Assembly (NCBI GenBank): GCA_030616195.1
Contig: JAUWXW010000018.1
Location: 1-12,644 of the forward strand
DNA length: 12,644 nucleotides
Reading direction: 5' to 3'
Source of the DNA: Chloroflexota bacterium
Lineage (GTDB): Bacteria; Chloroflexota; Dehalococcoidia; RBG-13-53-26
The position numbers and the translations under genes were made by a program. Below are positions 1-7,308 of the stretch, in pieces (within the stretch, counting starts at the first letter, position 1; each line of letters opens with the position of its first letter). The notes below the pieces were generated by a model. That model worked only from the letters and a program-made list of their open reading frames with translations, was not told where the DNA came from and searched no databases.

Positions 1-30
1 AAGACCCACCCCAAGGGAAAGATAGGCAGC

Positions 31-57
31 GGTGGGTTTCTCTATGATTCACCCACC
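31..57. repeat. Short inverted repeat, copy 1 of a dispersed hairpin family
   Basis: Seven-base arms (ggtgggt at 31-37, acccacc at 51-57) enclose a 13-nt loop. The same arms, loop length and flanking loop bases (starting ttc, ending ttc) recur at 7842-7868. The right arm is followed by TTTT, so this copy could also act as a weak terminator for a gene left of the window. Two near-identical copies in non-coding DNA make a dispersed repeat the simplest reading. Confidence 0.6.
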
Positions 58-82
58 TTTTGAGAAGTATCACGATAACGGT

Positions 83-110
83 TAGGGTTGCCCGATGTCG
101 GGCAACCCTA
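83..110. repeat. Near-perfect 28-bp palindrome
   Basis: Thirteen-base arms (tagggttgcccga and its complement) are separated by only two bases (tg at 96-97). No T-run follows on either side, so it is not a typical intrinsic terminator. It lies in a cluster of three inverted repeats (31-57, 83-110, 131-149), consistent with interspersed repeat elements; a dimeric protein binding site is the alternative. Confidence 0.65.
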
Positions 111-130
111 CCCGTTCCTGCATTATTGTC

Positions 131-149
131 AGGCCGCCTGAGGCGGCCT
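131..149. repeat. GC-rich mini-hairpin with cgcctgaggcg core
   Basis: Arms aggccgcc (131-138) and ggcggcct (142-149) flank a tga loop. The 11-base core cgcctgaggcg is repeated exactly in the hairpin at 5059-5071, and with one change at 12319-12329. The flank continues tcagaatgacag, the reverse complement of ctgtcattctga, a sequence often seen in interspersed bacterial repeats. It belongs to the same repeat-rich non-coding stretch as the two elements before it. Confidence 0.55.
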
Positions 150-193
150 CAGAATGACAGGCAGGATTGTTAACTGGCCTCGCCAACTGCAAC

Positions 194-223
194 TTGACAT
201 CTGGCTTGCTTCATCCGTACTAT
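194..223 (+). promoter_or_regulatory. Predicted sigma70-type promoter for the tandem flavoenzyme genes
   Basis: A perfect -35 box TTGACA (194-199) is followed by an 18-bp spacer and a -10-like TACTAT (218-223). It is the best match in the 1-387 gap and points to the flavoenzyme genes. Transcription would start near 230, leaving an untranslated leader of about 155 nt before the ATG at 388. I recognise no known riboswitch in that leader. The short frame at 167-361 has no recognisable protein character and no good ribosome binding site. Confidence 0.5.
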
Positions 224-387
224 TCCAATAGAACTGCTCGTCGGGCGCCATGTGATGATACGACACCGGTGGCGCGTGTTGGCCGGCGAGTTAGGCAAAA
301 TGCATGTGAACTCCGGTGCGTGATTTCATCTTCGTGTAACGCATCGTTCCGTGCCAACTAACTGCTCACCAAAAGGAGGTTTTGATA

Positions 388-2448
388 ATGGCATCGCTAA
401 AGAAGTTGTTCAGCCCTATTAACATCGGATCGATGGAGTTGAGAAACCGGATTGTGATGTCTCCCATGACGACGCTATTGGCTGCTCAGGATGAGAGCGT
501 ATCACAAAAGCTTATAGATTACTACGAGGCGCGGGCCAGGGGTGGTGCGGGGCTCATTACCGTCGAAGTTTGCACAGTGGATCACCCGCATCGGTACCAG
601 CCGCTCTCGTTGGGGCTGTACGACGATAAGCTCATCCCAAGCCATAGAGAGTTAACCAAGGCGATACATGCTCTCGGAGCCAAGGTGGTGCCGCAGATTT
701 CCCATCCAGGGCCGGAGTCACTTGCCCCCTTTTATTACAATATTCAAGCTGTGGGCCCGTCTGTTGTTCAATCTGAAATGACAGAGCAGGTGTGCCGGGA
801 GCTTACCGTGGAGGAGATCGAGACCATAATAGAGCAATACGGTGAGGCGGCCAAACGGGCCAGGGAGGCTGGCTACGATGGGATGGAACTACACTCTGCT
901 CATGTCTACATGCTGGCAGGCTCTTTCCTCTCGCCTTTGCGCAACAAGCGGACTGATGCCTACGACGGCGGCAGCGTTGAGGGGCGTCTCAAATTCCCCA
1001 TAGAGGTTATCAAAAGGATGAAGGCCAAGGCAGGGCGTGACTTTCCCTTGACCCTGCGAATCTCCGGCGATGAGCGAGCCCCCGGTGGCCGAGACATCGA
1101 GGGTACACAGCGGATAGCTCCCATGCTGGTTGAGGCCGGGGTAGATGCTTTCCACGTCTCTGGCGGTGCAATCGACCGGCTCTGCACCGGGATAATCGCC
1201 GGCTCCAGCTATCCACGGGGCTTGAATGTGCCGGCCGCCGCGGCGCTAAAGAAGGTGATACATGTACCGGTGATGGTTGTAGGTAGAATCCATGACCCCC
1301 TCTTTGCTGAGGATATACTGCGAAGAAATCAGGCTGACCTTATAGTTATGGGTCGACCTCTCCTGGCTGATCCAGACCTGCCGCAGAAGGCGAAGGAGGG
1401 GAGATTCGAAGATATCAGGCGATGTATCTCCTGTCAAAACTGCTTTGATTCACAGAATGATACACAAATGCTTACATGTGCAGTAAATGGCGCCATGGGA
1501 AATGAGGGTGAGTTCAAGCTTGATCCCGCTGAGAGAGCCAAAAAGGTAATGGTAGTCGGGGGTGGCCCAGCGGGTATGGAGGCAGCCAGGGTAGCTGCGT
1601 TGAGAGGCCACCAGGTAACACTCTATGAGAAGGGGCGCCGGCTGGGCGGGTCATTGATTTTTGCCAGCACGGTCCATAGTGATAATGAGGACTTTCTCAA
1701 CTACTTGCTAACACAGGTCAACAAGCTGCCCATAGAGGTCAAGCTCCGGCAAGAGGTTACGCCAGAGCTGATCGAGGATATCAGGCCGGAGGTAGCCATC
1801 GTGGCTCTAGGCCCCGATCTGGTAGCACCGCCAATCCCCGGGGGTGACGGGAGCAATGTCCTTAGCGGTGCTGAGCTAAAGCAAATGCTGGGTGGCCGTC
1901 TCAAAGGAGACGGGGCTAGGAAGCTGGCCGGTTGGCAGAGGGTAATGTTGTATCTTGCTGCTCCTCTTATGCAACGCTTCTTGAATCCATCACGCGTACG
2001 GCGGCTGACAAAGTTGTGGATGCCCCTGGGGAAAAGGGTCGTCGTCATAGGTGGCGACCTGGCCGGCTGTGAACTGGCCCACTTTCTGGCGGAGAGGGGT
2101 AGAAAGGTGACCATCCTGGAAAGCGGGGAACAGATAGCCCCGGAAATAGGGATGAAGCGGCGTGGGGAGCTTGTGGGCTACCTTGACGAAGGAGGGGTCA
2201 CTGTGCTCACTGGAGTGAAATACGAGGAGATAACTCCCAAAGGGGTCACCATCCAAATCAATGAAGGGGACAGGCAGGTCGTGGAAGCGGATACCGTAGT
2301 TCTAGCTGGAGATGCTAAATCCAACATGGAGCTGTTTCAGGCTATAGAGGGCAATGTTCCCGAAATCTATGTTGCCGGTGACTGTAGTGAGTTGGGCTTG
2401 ATAAAGAAAGCCGTTGCCGATGCCAACAGTATCGCCTGCAAGATATAG
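388..2448 (+). CDS. FAD/FMN/[4Fe-4S] NADH:flavin oxidoreductase, 2,4-dienoyl-CoA reductase / BaiCD-BaiH type (paralogue 1)
   Basis: 686-residue cytoplasmic flavoenzyme. Residues 1-340 form an OYE-type FMN barrel (opening LFSPI..MELRNRI; H169, H172 and Y174 in the HxAHxYML motif where family members carry active-site residues). Cysteines C346-x2-C349-x2-C352-x11-C364 would bind one [4Fe-4S] cluster. Residues from about 385 form the FAD/NAD(P) module, with G391xG393xxG396 and a second Rossmann site at 555-560 that reads GGDLAG, with Asp in place of a glycine. Family members reduce enoyl or dienoyl thioesters and steroid enones, or oxidise amines; the substrate here is unknown. I chose ATG 388 over the in-frame TTG at 382 because aaaggaggt (372-380) sits 7 nt upstream and because paralogue 2 aligns from this residue. 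It reads YDGGS where the family normally has YGGS. An insertion of about 35 residues precedes the second Rossmann site. It is probably cotranscribed with the next gene, 51 nt downstream. Confidence 0.93.
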   Translation: MASLKKLFSPINIGSMELRNRIVMSPMTTLLAAQDESVSQKLIDYYEARARGGAGLITVEVCTVDHPHRYQPLSLGLYDDKLIPSHRELTKAIHALGAKVVPQISHPGPESLAPFYYNIQAVGPSVVQSEMTEQVCRELTVEEIETIIEQYGEAAKRAREAGYDGMELHSAHVYMLAGSFLSPLRNKRTDAYDGGSVEGRLKFPIEVIKRMKAKAGRDFPLTLRISGDERAPGGRDIEGTQRIAPMLVEAGVDAFHVSGGAIDRLCTGIIAGSSYPRGLNVPAAAALKKVIHVPVMVVGRIHDPLFAEDILRRNQADLIVMGRPLLADPDLPQKAKEGRFEDIRRCISCQNCFDSQNDTQMLTCAVNGAMGNEGEFKLDPAERAKKVMVVGGGPAGMEAARVAALRGHQVTLYEKGRRLGGSLIFASTVHSDNEDFLNYLLTQVNKLPIEVKLRQEVTPELIEDIRPEVAIVALGPDLVAPPIPGGDGSNVLSGAELKQMLGGRLKGDGARKLAGWQRVMLYLAAPLMQRFLNPSRVRRLTKLWMPLGKRVVVIGGDLAGCELAHFLAERGRKVTILESGEQIAPEIGMKRRGELVGYLDEGGVTVLTGVKYEEITPKGVTIQINEGDRQVVEADTVVLAGDAKSNMELFQAIEGNVPEIYVAGDCSELGLIKKAVADANSIACKI

Positions 2449-2499
2449 CCCAATCTGCCAGGGAGAGATTATTTTGGGTGAAAGGAAGGAGAGTCGAGA

Positions 2500-4503
2500 G
2501 TGACATCGCTAGAGAAGTTGTTCAGCCCCATCAAAATCAATTCAATGGAGTTAAGGAATCGCATTGCTATGGCTCCGATGGCCACGAATTATACCAATGC
2601 TGACGGTAGTATCTCTGAACAGTACAGAGATTATATCGAGGCCCGGGCCAGAGGTGGCGCAGCGCTCATTATCTTGGAAGTTACCTCAATCGATGGCTCG
2701 TTTCCGTATGTGCCAAATACTGTTGGCCTCTGGGACGACGAGCTTATCCCAAGCATGCGGGGGTTGACCAGTGCGGTTCACGCTCATGGGGCCAAGGTGG
2801 TGCCGCAGATTTCTCATCCCGGGCCGGAGTCAGTTTCCTTCCTGAACGGGATTCAACCCGTGGGCCCGTCTGCTATTATGTGTCACAGTAACAAAGTGAT
2901 GTGTCGGGAGCTAAGCACCGAGGAGATCGAGCGGATCATAGAGCAATTCGGTGATGCGGCCAGGCGGGCCAGGGAGGCTGGCTTCGATGGGGTGGAGTTG
3001 CACGCCGCCCATAGCTATATGCTGTTGGGCTCCTTTATCTCGTCTTTGCGCAACAGGCGGTCTGATGCCTATGGCGGCTCAATCGAAGATCGCCTCAAGC
3101 TCCCCCTGGAGGTGGTCAAGAATATCCGCGCCAAGGCGGGTGGTGACTTTCCCATAATCATGAGGCTCTCCGGAGACGAGCTGACTCCCGGTGGTCGGAA
3201 TCTTGAGGAGACACAGTACATAGCTCCCATACTGGCTGAGGCTGGGGTAGATGCCTTCCACATCTCCAGTGGAACATTTCCTCAAATGTCATGGCGCATA
3301 CTGCCTCCCACCGGTACTCCGAGGGGCCTGAATGTGGCTTTCTCTGCCGCGGTGAAAGAGGTGGTGAACATACCGGTGGCGGTGGTAGGCAGAATCAATG
3401 ACCCCAGATTAGCCGAGGATATACTGCGAAGAGATCAGGCGGATGTGATAGTTATGGGGCGGGCGCTCCTGGCTGACCCGGATTTGCCTAACAAAGCGGC
3501 GGAGGGTAGGTTCGACGACATTGCCCCCTGTATCGGCTGTGGGCTCGGGTGCATCGCTGGTCGCGAAGGTGGCAAGCCGATGACCTGTGTTATCAACCCC
3601 ACCGTGGGCAGGGAGAAGGAGATGGCTATTGCTCCTGCGGCCAGGCCGAAAAAGGTGATGGTGGTTGGTGGAGGTCCGGGAGGACTGGAGGCGGCCCGTG
3701 TGGCTGCCTTGAGGGGACATCAGGTGAGTCTCTACGAGAGAGAAGCAGAGCCGGGGGGACAGTTTAACCTGGCTGCAGTGCCTCCTTTGAAACAGGAGCT
3801 ATCCAAAGCCATCAAGTACCTCCGTACACAGGTGGAGAAGGCCGGAGTTACACTGCAGTTGAACACAGAGGTTACGCCGCAGCTTGTGGCGGAAGCCAAG
3901 CCGGATGTTGTCATTGTGGCCACCGGTGGTGAGTCACTTGTTCCTGATATTCCGGGTATAAAGGGAGACAAGGTGGTTTCTGCTCACGACGTCCTGGCCG
4001 GCAAGGTTGTGGTGCCGTGCGGGAATGTGTTGGTCCTTGGTGGGGGTATGGTGGGCCTCGAGGTAGCTGAGTTCCTGGCCAACCCGGGCGATAATCCGGT
4101 CATGGGTTGCACGGCTGTGACTGTTGTTGAGATGCTAGATAATGTAGGCCTCGATTTGGTGCCGGAGGGCAGGACATTACTCATGCAGAGGCTGCGGGAG
4201 AACGGGGTTAAGGTCCTTACTTCGACCAAAGTAAAGGAGATTCTTGAGGATGGTGTTGTGACGGTTAACGCAGTCAAGGAGGTCCTTGAGGATTGGACGG
4301 TGGTCATCAGGGATGGGCAGGTGCAGGAGACTATCGGCGGCGTGGACACTATCATCCTGGCCCTGGGTGCCAGATCGGTTGATGAGTTGAGCGACAAGAT
4401 TAAGGATAAGGTGGCCGAGGTCTACGTTATTGGGGACGCCAAAGAGCCTCGTAAGGCACTGGAGGCCATTGCTGAAGGAGCGGAGGTAGGAAGAAAGATT
4501 TAG
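2500..4503 (+). CDS. FAD/FMN/[4Fe-4S] NADH:flavin oxidoreductase, 2,4-dienoyl-CoA reductase type (paralogue 2)
   Basis: 667-residue paralogue of the preceding gene, starting at GTG with a ggaagga/aaggagag ribosome binding site just upstream. The FMN barrel (1-340) keeps H168, H171 and Y173 and the normal YGGS motif. The cluster motif is C344-x2-C347-x3-C351-x11-C363, the E. coli FadH spacing, unlike paralogue 1. The FAD/NAD(P) half has G390xG392xxG395 and G514xG516xxG519. Chemistry should be flavin-mediated hydride transfer from NAD(P)H to a conjugated C=C bond, but the substrate cannot be read from sequence. Oddities are a 14-codon near-repeat at residues 578-605 and a loop insertion after the second Rossmann site (NPGDNPVMGCTA). 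The barrel halves of the two paralogues match closely even at DNA level, pointing to tandem duplication. It ends 63 bp from a converging gene. Confidence 0.93.
   Translation: MTSLEKLFSPIKINSMELRNRIAMAPMATNYTNADGSISEQYRDYIEARARGGAALIILEVTSIDGSFPYVPNTVGLWDDELIPSMRGLTSAVHAHGAKVVPQISHPGPESVSFLNGIQPVGPSAIMCHSNKVMCRELSTEEIERIIEQFGDAARRAREAGFDGVELHAAHSYMLLGSFISSLRNRRSDAYGGSIEDRLKLPLEVVKNIRAKAGGDFPIIMRLSGDELTPGGRNLEETQYIAPILAEAGVDAFHISSGTFPQMSWRILPPTGTPRGLNVAFSAAVKEVVNIPVAVVGRINDPRLAEDILRRDQADVIVMGRALLADPDLPNKAAEGRFDDIAPCIGCGLGCIAGREGGKPMTCVINPTVGREKEMAIAPAARPKKVMVVGGGPGGLEAARVAALRGHQVSLYEREAEPGGQFNLAAVPPLKQELSKAIKYLRTQVEKAGVTLQLNTEVTPQLVAEAKPDVVIVATGGESLVPDIPGIKGDKVVSAHDVLAGKVVVPCGNVLVLGGGMVGLEVAEFLANPGDNPVMGCTAVTVVEMLDNVGLDLVPEGRTLLMQRLRENGVKVLTSTKVKEILEDGVVTVNAVKEVLEDWTVVIRDGQVQETIGGVDTIILALGARSVDELSDKIKDKVAEVYVIGDAKEPRKALEAIAEGAEVGRKI
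4231..4314 (+). repeat. Near-tandem 42-bp repeat inside the second flavoenzyme gene
   Basis: Two successive 14-codon blocks begin VKEILED (4231) and VKEVLED (4273). The first 21 bases of each block differ at only three positions, and similarity fades after that. The length keeps the reading frame. It appears to lengthen a strand-loop segment of the NAD(P)/FAD domain relative to paralogue 1, consistent with an old in-frame tandem duplication. Confidence 0.5.
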
Positions 4504-4566
4504 GTTCACCCCGGATTTCCCATGTCAAACTGGGGGTATGGGCAGATTCCTACGTGGTGGTTCACC

Positions 4567-5022
4567 TTACTCTCGCTTCTTTGTCCACAGTAGCTCGAAG
4601 ATGACGCCACCGATCTTGTCAGTATTCAGGTAGGCGAAGGCCATGAAGCCGTAATTGTGGTGGAATATGGGCTCGATGCCTTCCTTGGCCAGCTCGGTCA
4701 GCATGGCGTCCATATCATCAACCTGAAAGCCCAGATGGTGAAGGCCCTCTCCTTTGCTGGCAAGAAACTCGGTGTAAATGTTATCCCCTTCCACCGGTTG
4801 AATGAACTCGATCTGGAGCGGCCCTGACTGAGCGAAAGCCGCCTTGATCTTGGTGCTAATAGGCTTGCCCCGGAATATCACGCCTTCCATATCGACGTCG
4901 ATTATTGAGAAAGGACCTATACCGAAGGTTGAGGTATAGTACTCCGCTGTCTTCTCAATGTCTCTTACCACAATCCCAACCTGGCTCACCGGCGGTAGCG
5001 TTACTTTCCCTGCACTTGTCAT
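4567..5022 (-). CDS. VOC-superfamily protein, methylmalonyl-CoA epimerase-like (paralogue A)
   Basis: 151 residues, the usual length for single-chain glyoxalase/methylmalonyl-CoA epimerase (MCE) proteins made of two beta-alpha-beta-beta-beta modules. The fold signature is clear: LPPVxQVGIVV, YYTSTFGIGPF, LQIEFI, GEGLHHLGFQVDD and GGVIFELL. Aligned by eye to MCE (ligands His12, Gln65, His91, Glu141 in the Propionibacterium enzyme), the equivalents are Gln14, Gln70, His96 and Glu143, so the first histidine is replaced by glutamine. Metal binding and epimerase activity are therefore uncertain. The ATG has aggagg (complement of 5030-5035) 7 nt upstream. It is the last gene of the minus-strand operon, 63 nt after the molybdoenzyme, and a second copy lies just before that enzyme. 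Confidence 0.9.
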   Translation of the reverse strand: MTSAGKVTLPPVSQVGIVVRDIEKTAEYYTSTFGIGPFSIIDVDMEGVIFRGKPISTKIKAAFAQSGPLQIEFIQPVEGDNIYTEFLASKGEGLHHLGFQVDDMDAMLTELAKEGIEPIFHHNYGFMAFAYLNTDKIGGVIFELLWTKKRE

Positions 5023-5058
5023 GTGTTGTCCTCCTGTTTATATATGTATATATTTCCA

Positions 5059-5071
5059 TCGCCTGAGGCGA
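5059..5071. repeat. Mini-hairpin sharing the cgcctgaggcg core
   Basis: Arms tcgcc and ggcga flank a tga loop in the 63-nt gap between the molybdoenzyme and the downstream VOC gene. The 11-base core is identical to the hairpin at 131-149. An AT-rich alternating tract (about 5037-5054) lies next to it, just upstream of the VOC gene's ribosome binding site. I see no convincing promoter in the gap, so cotranscription remains likely. Confidence 0.4.
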
Positions 5072-5085
5072 CCTCGCGGCGACAC

Positions 5086-7308
5086 CTACAGCGCTCCCTG
5101 CGCTTTTTCAACCTGGACCAGGGCGGTATTGGAGCAGTACGCTCCTCCTGGCGAGTGCTCGTCCCTGGTCAGGACGTTGCAGCATCCCCCTCTGTCCACA
5201 CCCTTCTCATCGGGTTTATACCAGGCGCCCTGAGGAATATCGACTACCCCTGGCATGAGCCTTTCTGTTACCCTGGCAGGAATAACCGTCTCGCCTCTAT
5301 CGTTAAACACCCTGACCATATCCCCGTTTTTGATGCCTCTGGCCTGGGCGTCGGCAGAGCTAATCCACACTGCCTGGGTCTGGACTTCCCTCAGCCAGGG
5401 CAGGTTGTCATACTGGGAGTGCGCTCGCCTGCCAATATGCGTGGTGACGAGTTGCAGCGGGTATTTCCGGGCCAGCGGGTCCGTACGGCTTTCCCAGGTC
5501 TCGAGGTACTTGGGGATGGGTGGGATGTCAGTATCATTCATATCCGCCAGCCGTTGCGAGTATATCTCGATTTTGCCGCTGGGGGTGGGGACGGGATTGT
5601 TGTCTGGGTCATCGATCTGCTCCTTGAAGGCTACGAAGGGCTCCGGCAGCCTCAGCTTGTGAATGCCCTGCGTCTTAAACGTATCATAGTCAGTGATATC
5701 ATTGCTGCCCTTGACTATCTCCCGGAGCCATTCATCCTCTGTCTTGTCGGTGTAGCCGGGGATACCCAGCTTGGCCGCCAGTTCAATGCTGATCTGGAGG
5801 TGGGATTTAGACTCGCCTACCGGATCAACGACCCTATTCATGTAGCCATAGAAGCCAGTAGCTCCGTCGATGGCGATATCGTTCTTTTCCAGGGAGGTAC
5901 ACGTAGGCAGCAGAATGTCAGCGAACTTGGCCCCCGGTGTCATAAACTGCTCGAAAGCTACTACAAATTCCAGCTTCTTCAGGGCCTGGACCGCCTTATT
6001 GACGTTAAGGTACTGATTGGGATAATGGGTATCCACCAGGTAAAGGAGTTTGTAGTCGGCGGGATAGCCACCGGCTTTCCCTTTGAGAATGGCGTCGGAC
6101 ATTTTGGCCACATTGACCTGTCCTCTCCTCATGGCGATGCCAAAGCTGGGAAGAGCGTTCTTGCGAGGTGGGGCGTCAAATTCCACCGGGTTACGTGGCG
6201 ACCTTATACCGCGACCCAAGCTGAAATAGGCAGTTGGTCCGGCGGTGGGCCAGGACCTTCCTCCTGAACTCCCGCCATGGACGCCGACGTTGCCCGTCAT
6301 GGCTGCCAGGACCATAGCCGCCCGGTGGTATTGCTCTCCGTAGGCGGTGCGCCCGGGCCCGATGCCGGCTATCAATGCCGCCGGCCTGGTGGTGGCATAT
6401 TCCCTGGCCAGGTTCTCTATAGTGGCGGCCGGTACGCTGGTAATAGCCTCAGCCCAGGCGGGGGTCTTGGGTATGCCATCCTCGAGGCCCAGGACATAGT
6501 TCCTGAACTGAGCGAAACCAATGGTATAGGTGTCGAGGAATCTCTGGTCCTGGAGGTTTTCCTTTATTATTACATAAGCCATGGCTATCAGCATGGCAGC
6601 ATCGGTGCCAGGGATAATGGGAATCCACTGGTCGGAGAAAGTGGCGTTAGAGTCTGTATACCTGGGGTCAATGGAGACAATCTTGATCCCGGCCTCTCTG
6701 GCTTGAGCCAGGTACCAGGCGGTGTTAGTATTCTGTATAGTGGTCGAGGGGTTCCAGCCCCACATGATTATCAGCCGGGAATTGAGGAAGTCGTCCCTGG
6801 TGTTGCCGGTGTCCACAGTGCCATAGTTGGCCAACTCGGCAAAGAGCCCCCCGTCAAAAGAGAAGGTGCCCCACACGTCCGAGCAGCCACCTAGCATGTT
6901 GAGCACCCTGTAGTGACACATGGCGTTGTGCAGCACAGCGGTGTCTCCGCCTGACCATTTGAACAGAATGGCTGAGGGGCCGTAGGTCTCCTTCACCCTC
7001 TTCAGCTCCCTGGCGACGGTATCCAGGGCTTCATCCCAGGAGACTTGCTCAAACCTGCCTTCTCCCCTTTCTCCCACTCTTTTCATGGGGTGCAGCAGTC
7101 GGTCGGGAGCATACATTCGCTGCCGGTAGGCCCGGCCTCTAAGGCAGGCCCTGTATTGGGGGTCTTCTCCATCGTCGGTCTCAATCCTGGTGACCATGCC
7201 GTCTTTGACGTGCACCTTCAGCAGGCAACCTCCTCCGCAATGGCTAGAATGGGTGGCATAGACCACCTCTTCCGTTCCAACTGGTTTGCGGCTTCTTTCT
7301 ATATTCAT
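5086..7308 (-). CDS. DmsA-like molybdopterin (bis-MGD) oxidoreductase, catalytic subunit
   Basis: 740 residues, full length for the DMSO reductase family. The N-terminal cluster region reads H20-x3-C24-x3-C28-x26-C55 followed by RGR, with His at the place of the first cysteine of DmsA. WGTFS puts Ser150 where DmsA-type enzymes have the Ser ligand to molybdenum. Central Moco domains include GWNPSTT, SIDPRYTDS and MTGNVGVHGG. The C-terminal domain (about 620-735) closely follows DmsA, with the segments HSQYDN, GIKNGDMVRVFNDRGE and MPGVV, then GAWY and GGCCNVLT. There is no twin-arginine signal (start MNIERSRKP), so it probably works in the cytoplasm. Its ATG overlaps the stop of the upstream VOC gene by 4 bp, implying translational coupling. 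The ferredoxin subunit is two genes upstream; no membrane anchor or TorD-type chaperone is present. Substrate is unknown; S- or N-oxide reduction and hydroxyl-transfer or dehydrogenation are all possible. Confidence 0.93.
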   Translation of the reverse strand: MNIERSRKPVGTEEVVYATHSSHCGGGCLLKVHVKDGMVTRIETDDGEDPQYRACLRGRAYRQRMYAPDRLLHPMKRVGERGEGRFEQVSWDEALDTVARELKRVKETYGPSAILFKWSGGDTAVLHNAMCHYRVLNMLGGCSDVWGTFSFDGGLFAELANYGTVDTGNTRDDFLNSRLIIMWGWNPSTTIQNTNTAWYLAQAREAGIKIVSIDPRYTDSNATFSDQWIPIIPGTDAAMLIAMAYVIIKENLQDQRFLDTYTIGFAQFRNYVLGLEDGIPKTPAWAEAITSVPAATIENLAREYATTRPAALIAGIGPGRTAYGEQYHRAAMVLAAMTGNVGVHGGSSGGRSWPTAGPTAYFSLGRGIRSPRNPVEFDAPPRKNALPSFGIAMRRGQVNVAKMSDAILKGKAGGYPADYKLLYLVDTHYPNQYLNVNKAVQALKKLEFVVAFEQFMTPGAKFADILLPTCTSLEKNDIAIDGATGFYGYMNRVVDPVGESKSHLQISIELAAKLGIPGYTDKTEDEWLREIVKGSNDITDYDTFKTQGIHKLRLPEPFVAFKEQIDDPDNNPVPTPSGKIEIYSQRLADMNDTDIPPIPKYLETWESRTDPLARKYPLQLVTTHIGRRAHSQYDNLPWLREVQTQAVWISSADAQARGIKNGDMVRVFNDRGETVIPARVTERLMPGVVDIPQGAWYKPDEKGVDRGGCCNVLTRDEHSPGGAYCSNTALVQVEKAQGAL

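Noticed and set aside
1..160. CRISPR array from closely spaced inverted repeats
   Set aside because: The three elements differ in sequence and there is no regular repeat-spacer unit.
167..361. 64-codon plus-strand frame before the first flavoenzyme
   Set aside because: No ribosome binding site and no protein-like motifs; it overlaps the predicted promoter.
4504..4566. Terminator between the converging flavoenzyme and VOC genes
   Set aside because: Only weak 5-bp pairings and an 8-base direct repeat (ggttcacc) are visible; there is no convincing stem with a T-run.
5023..6267. Long open frame on the plus strand (414 codons) opposite the molybdoenzyme
   Set aside because: It is the antisense shadow of the DmsA-like gene, lacks protein-family character, and the opposite strand has full family motifs.
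6277..6894. Second plus-strand open frame (205 codons) opposite the molybdoenzyme
   Set aside because: Antisense shadow of the same gene; composition is Gly/Pro/Val rich with no recognisable motif.
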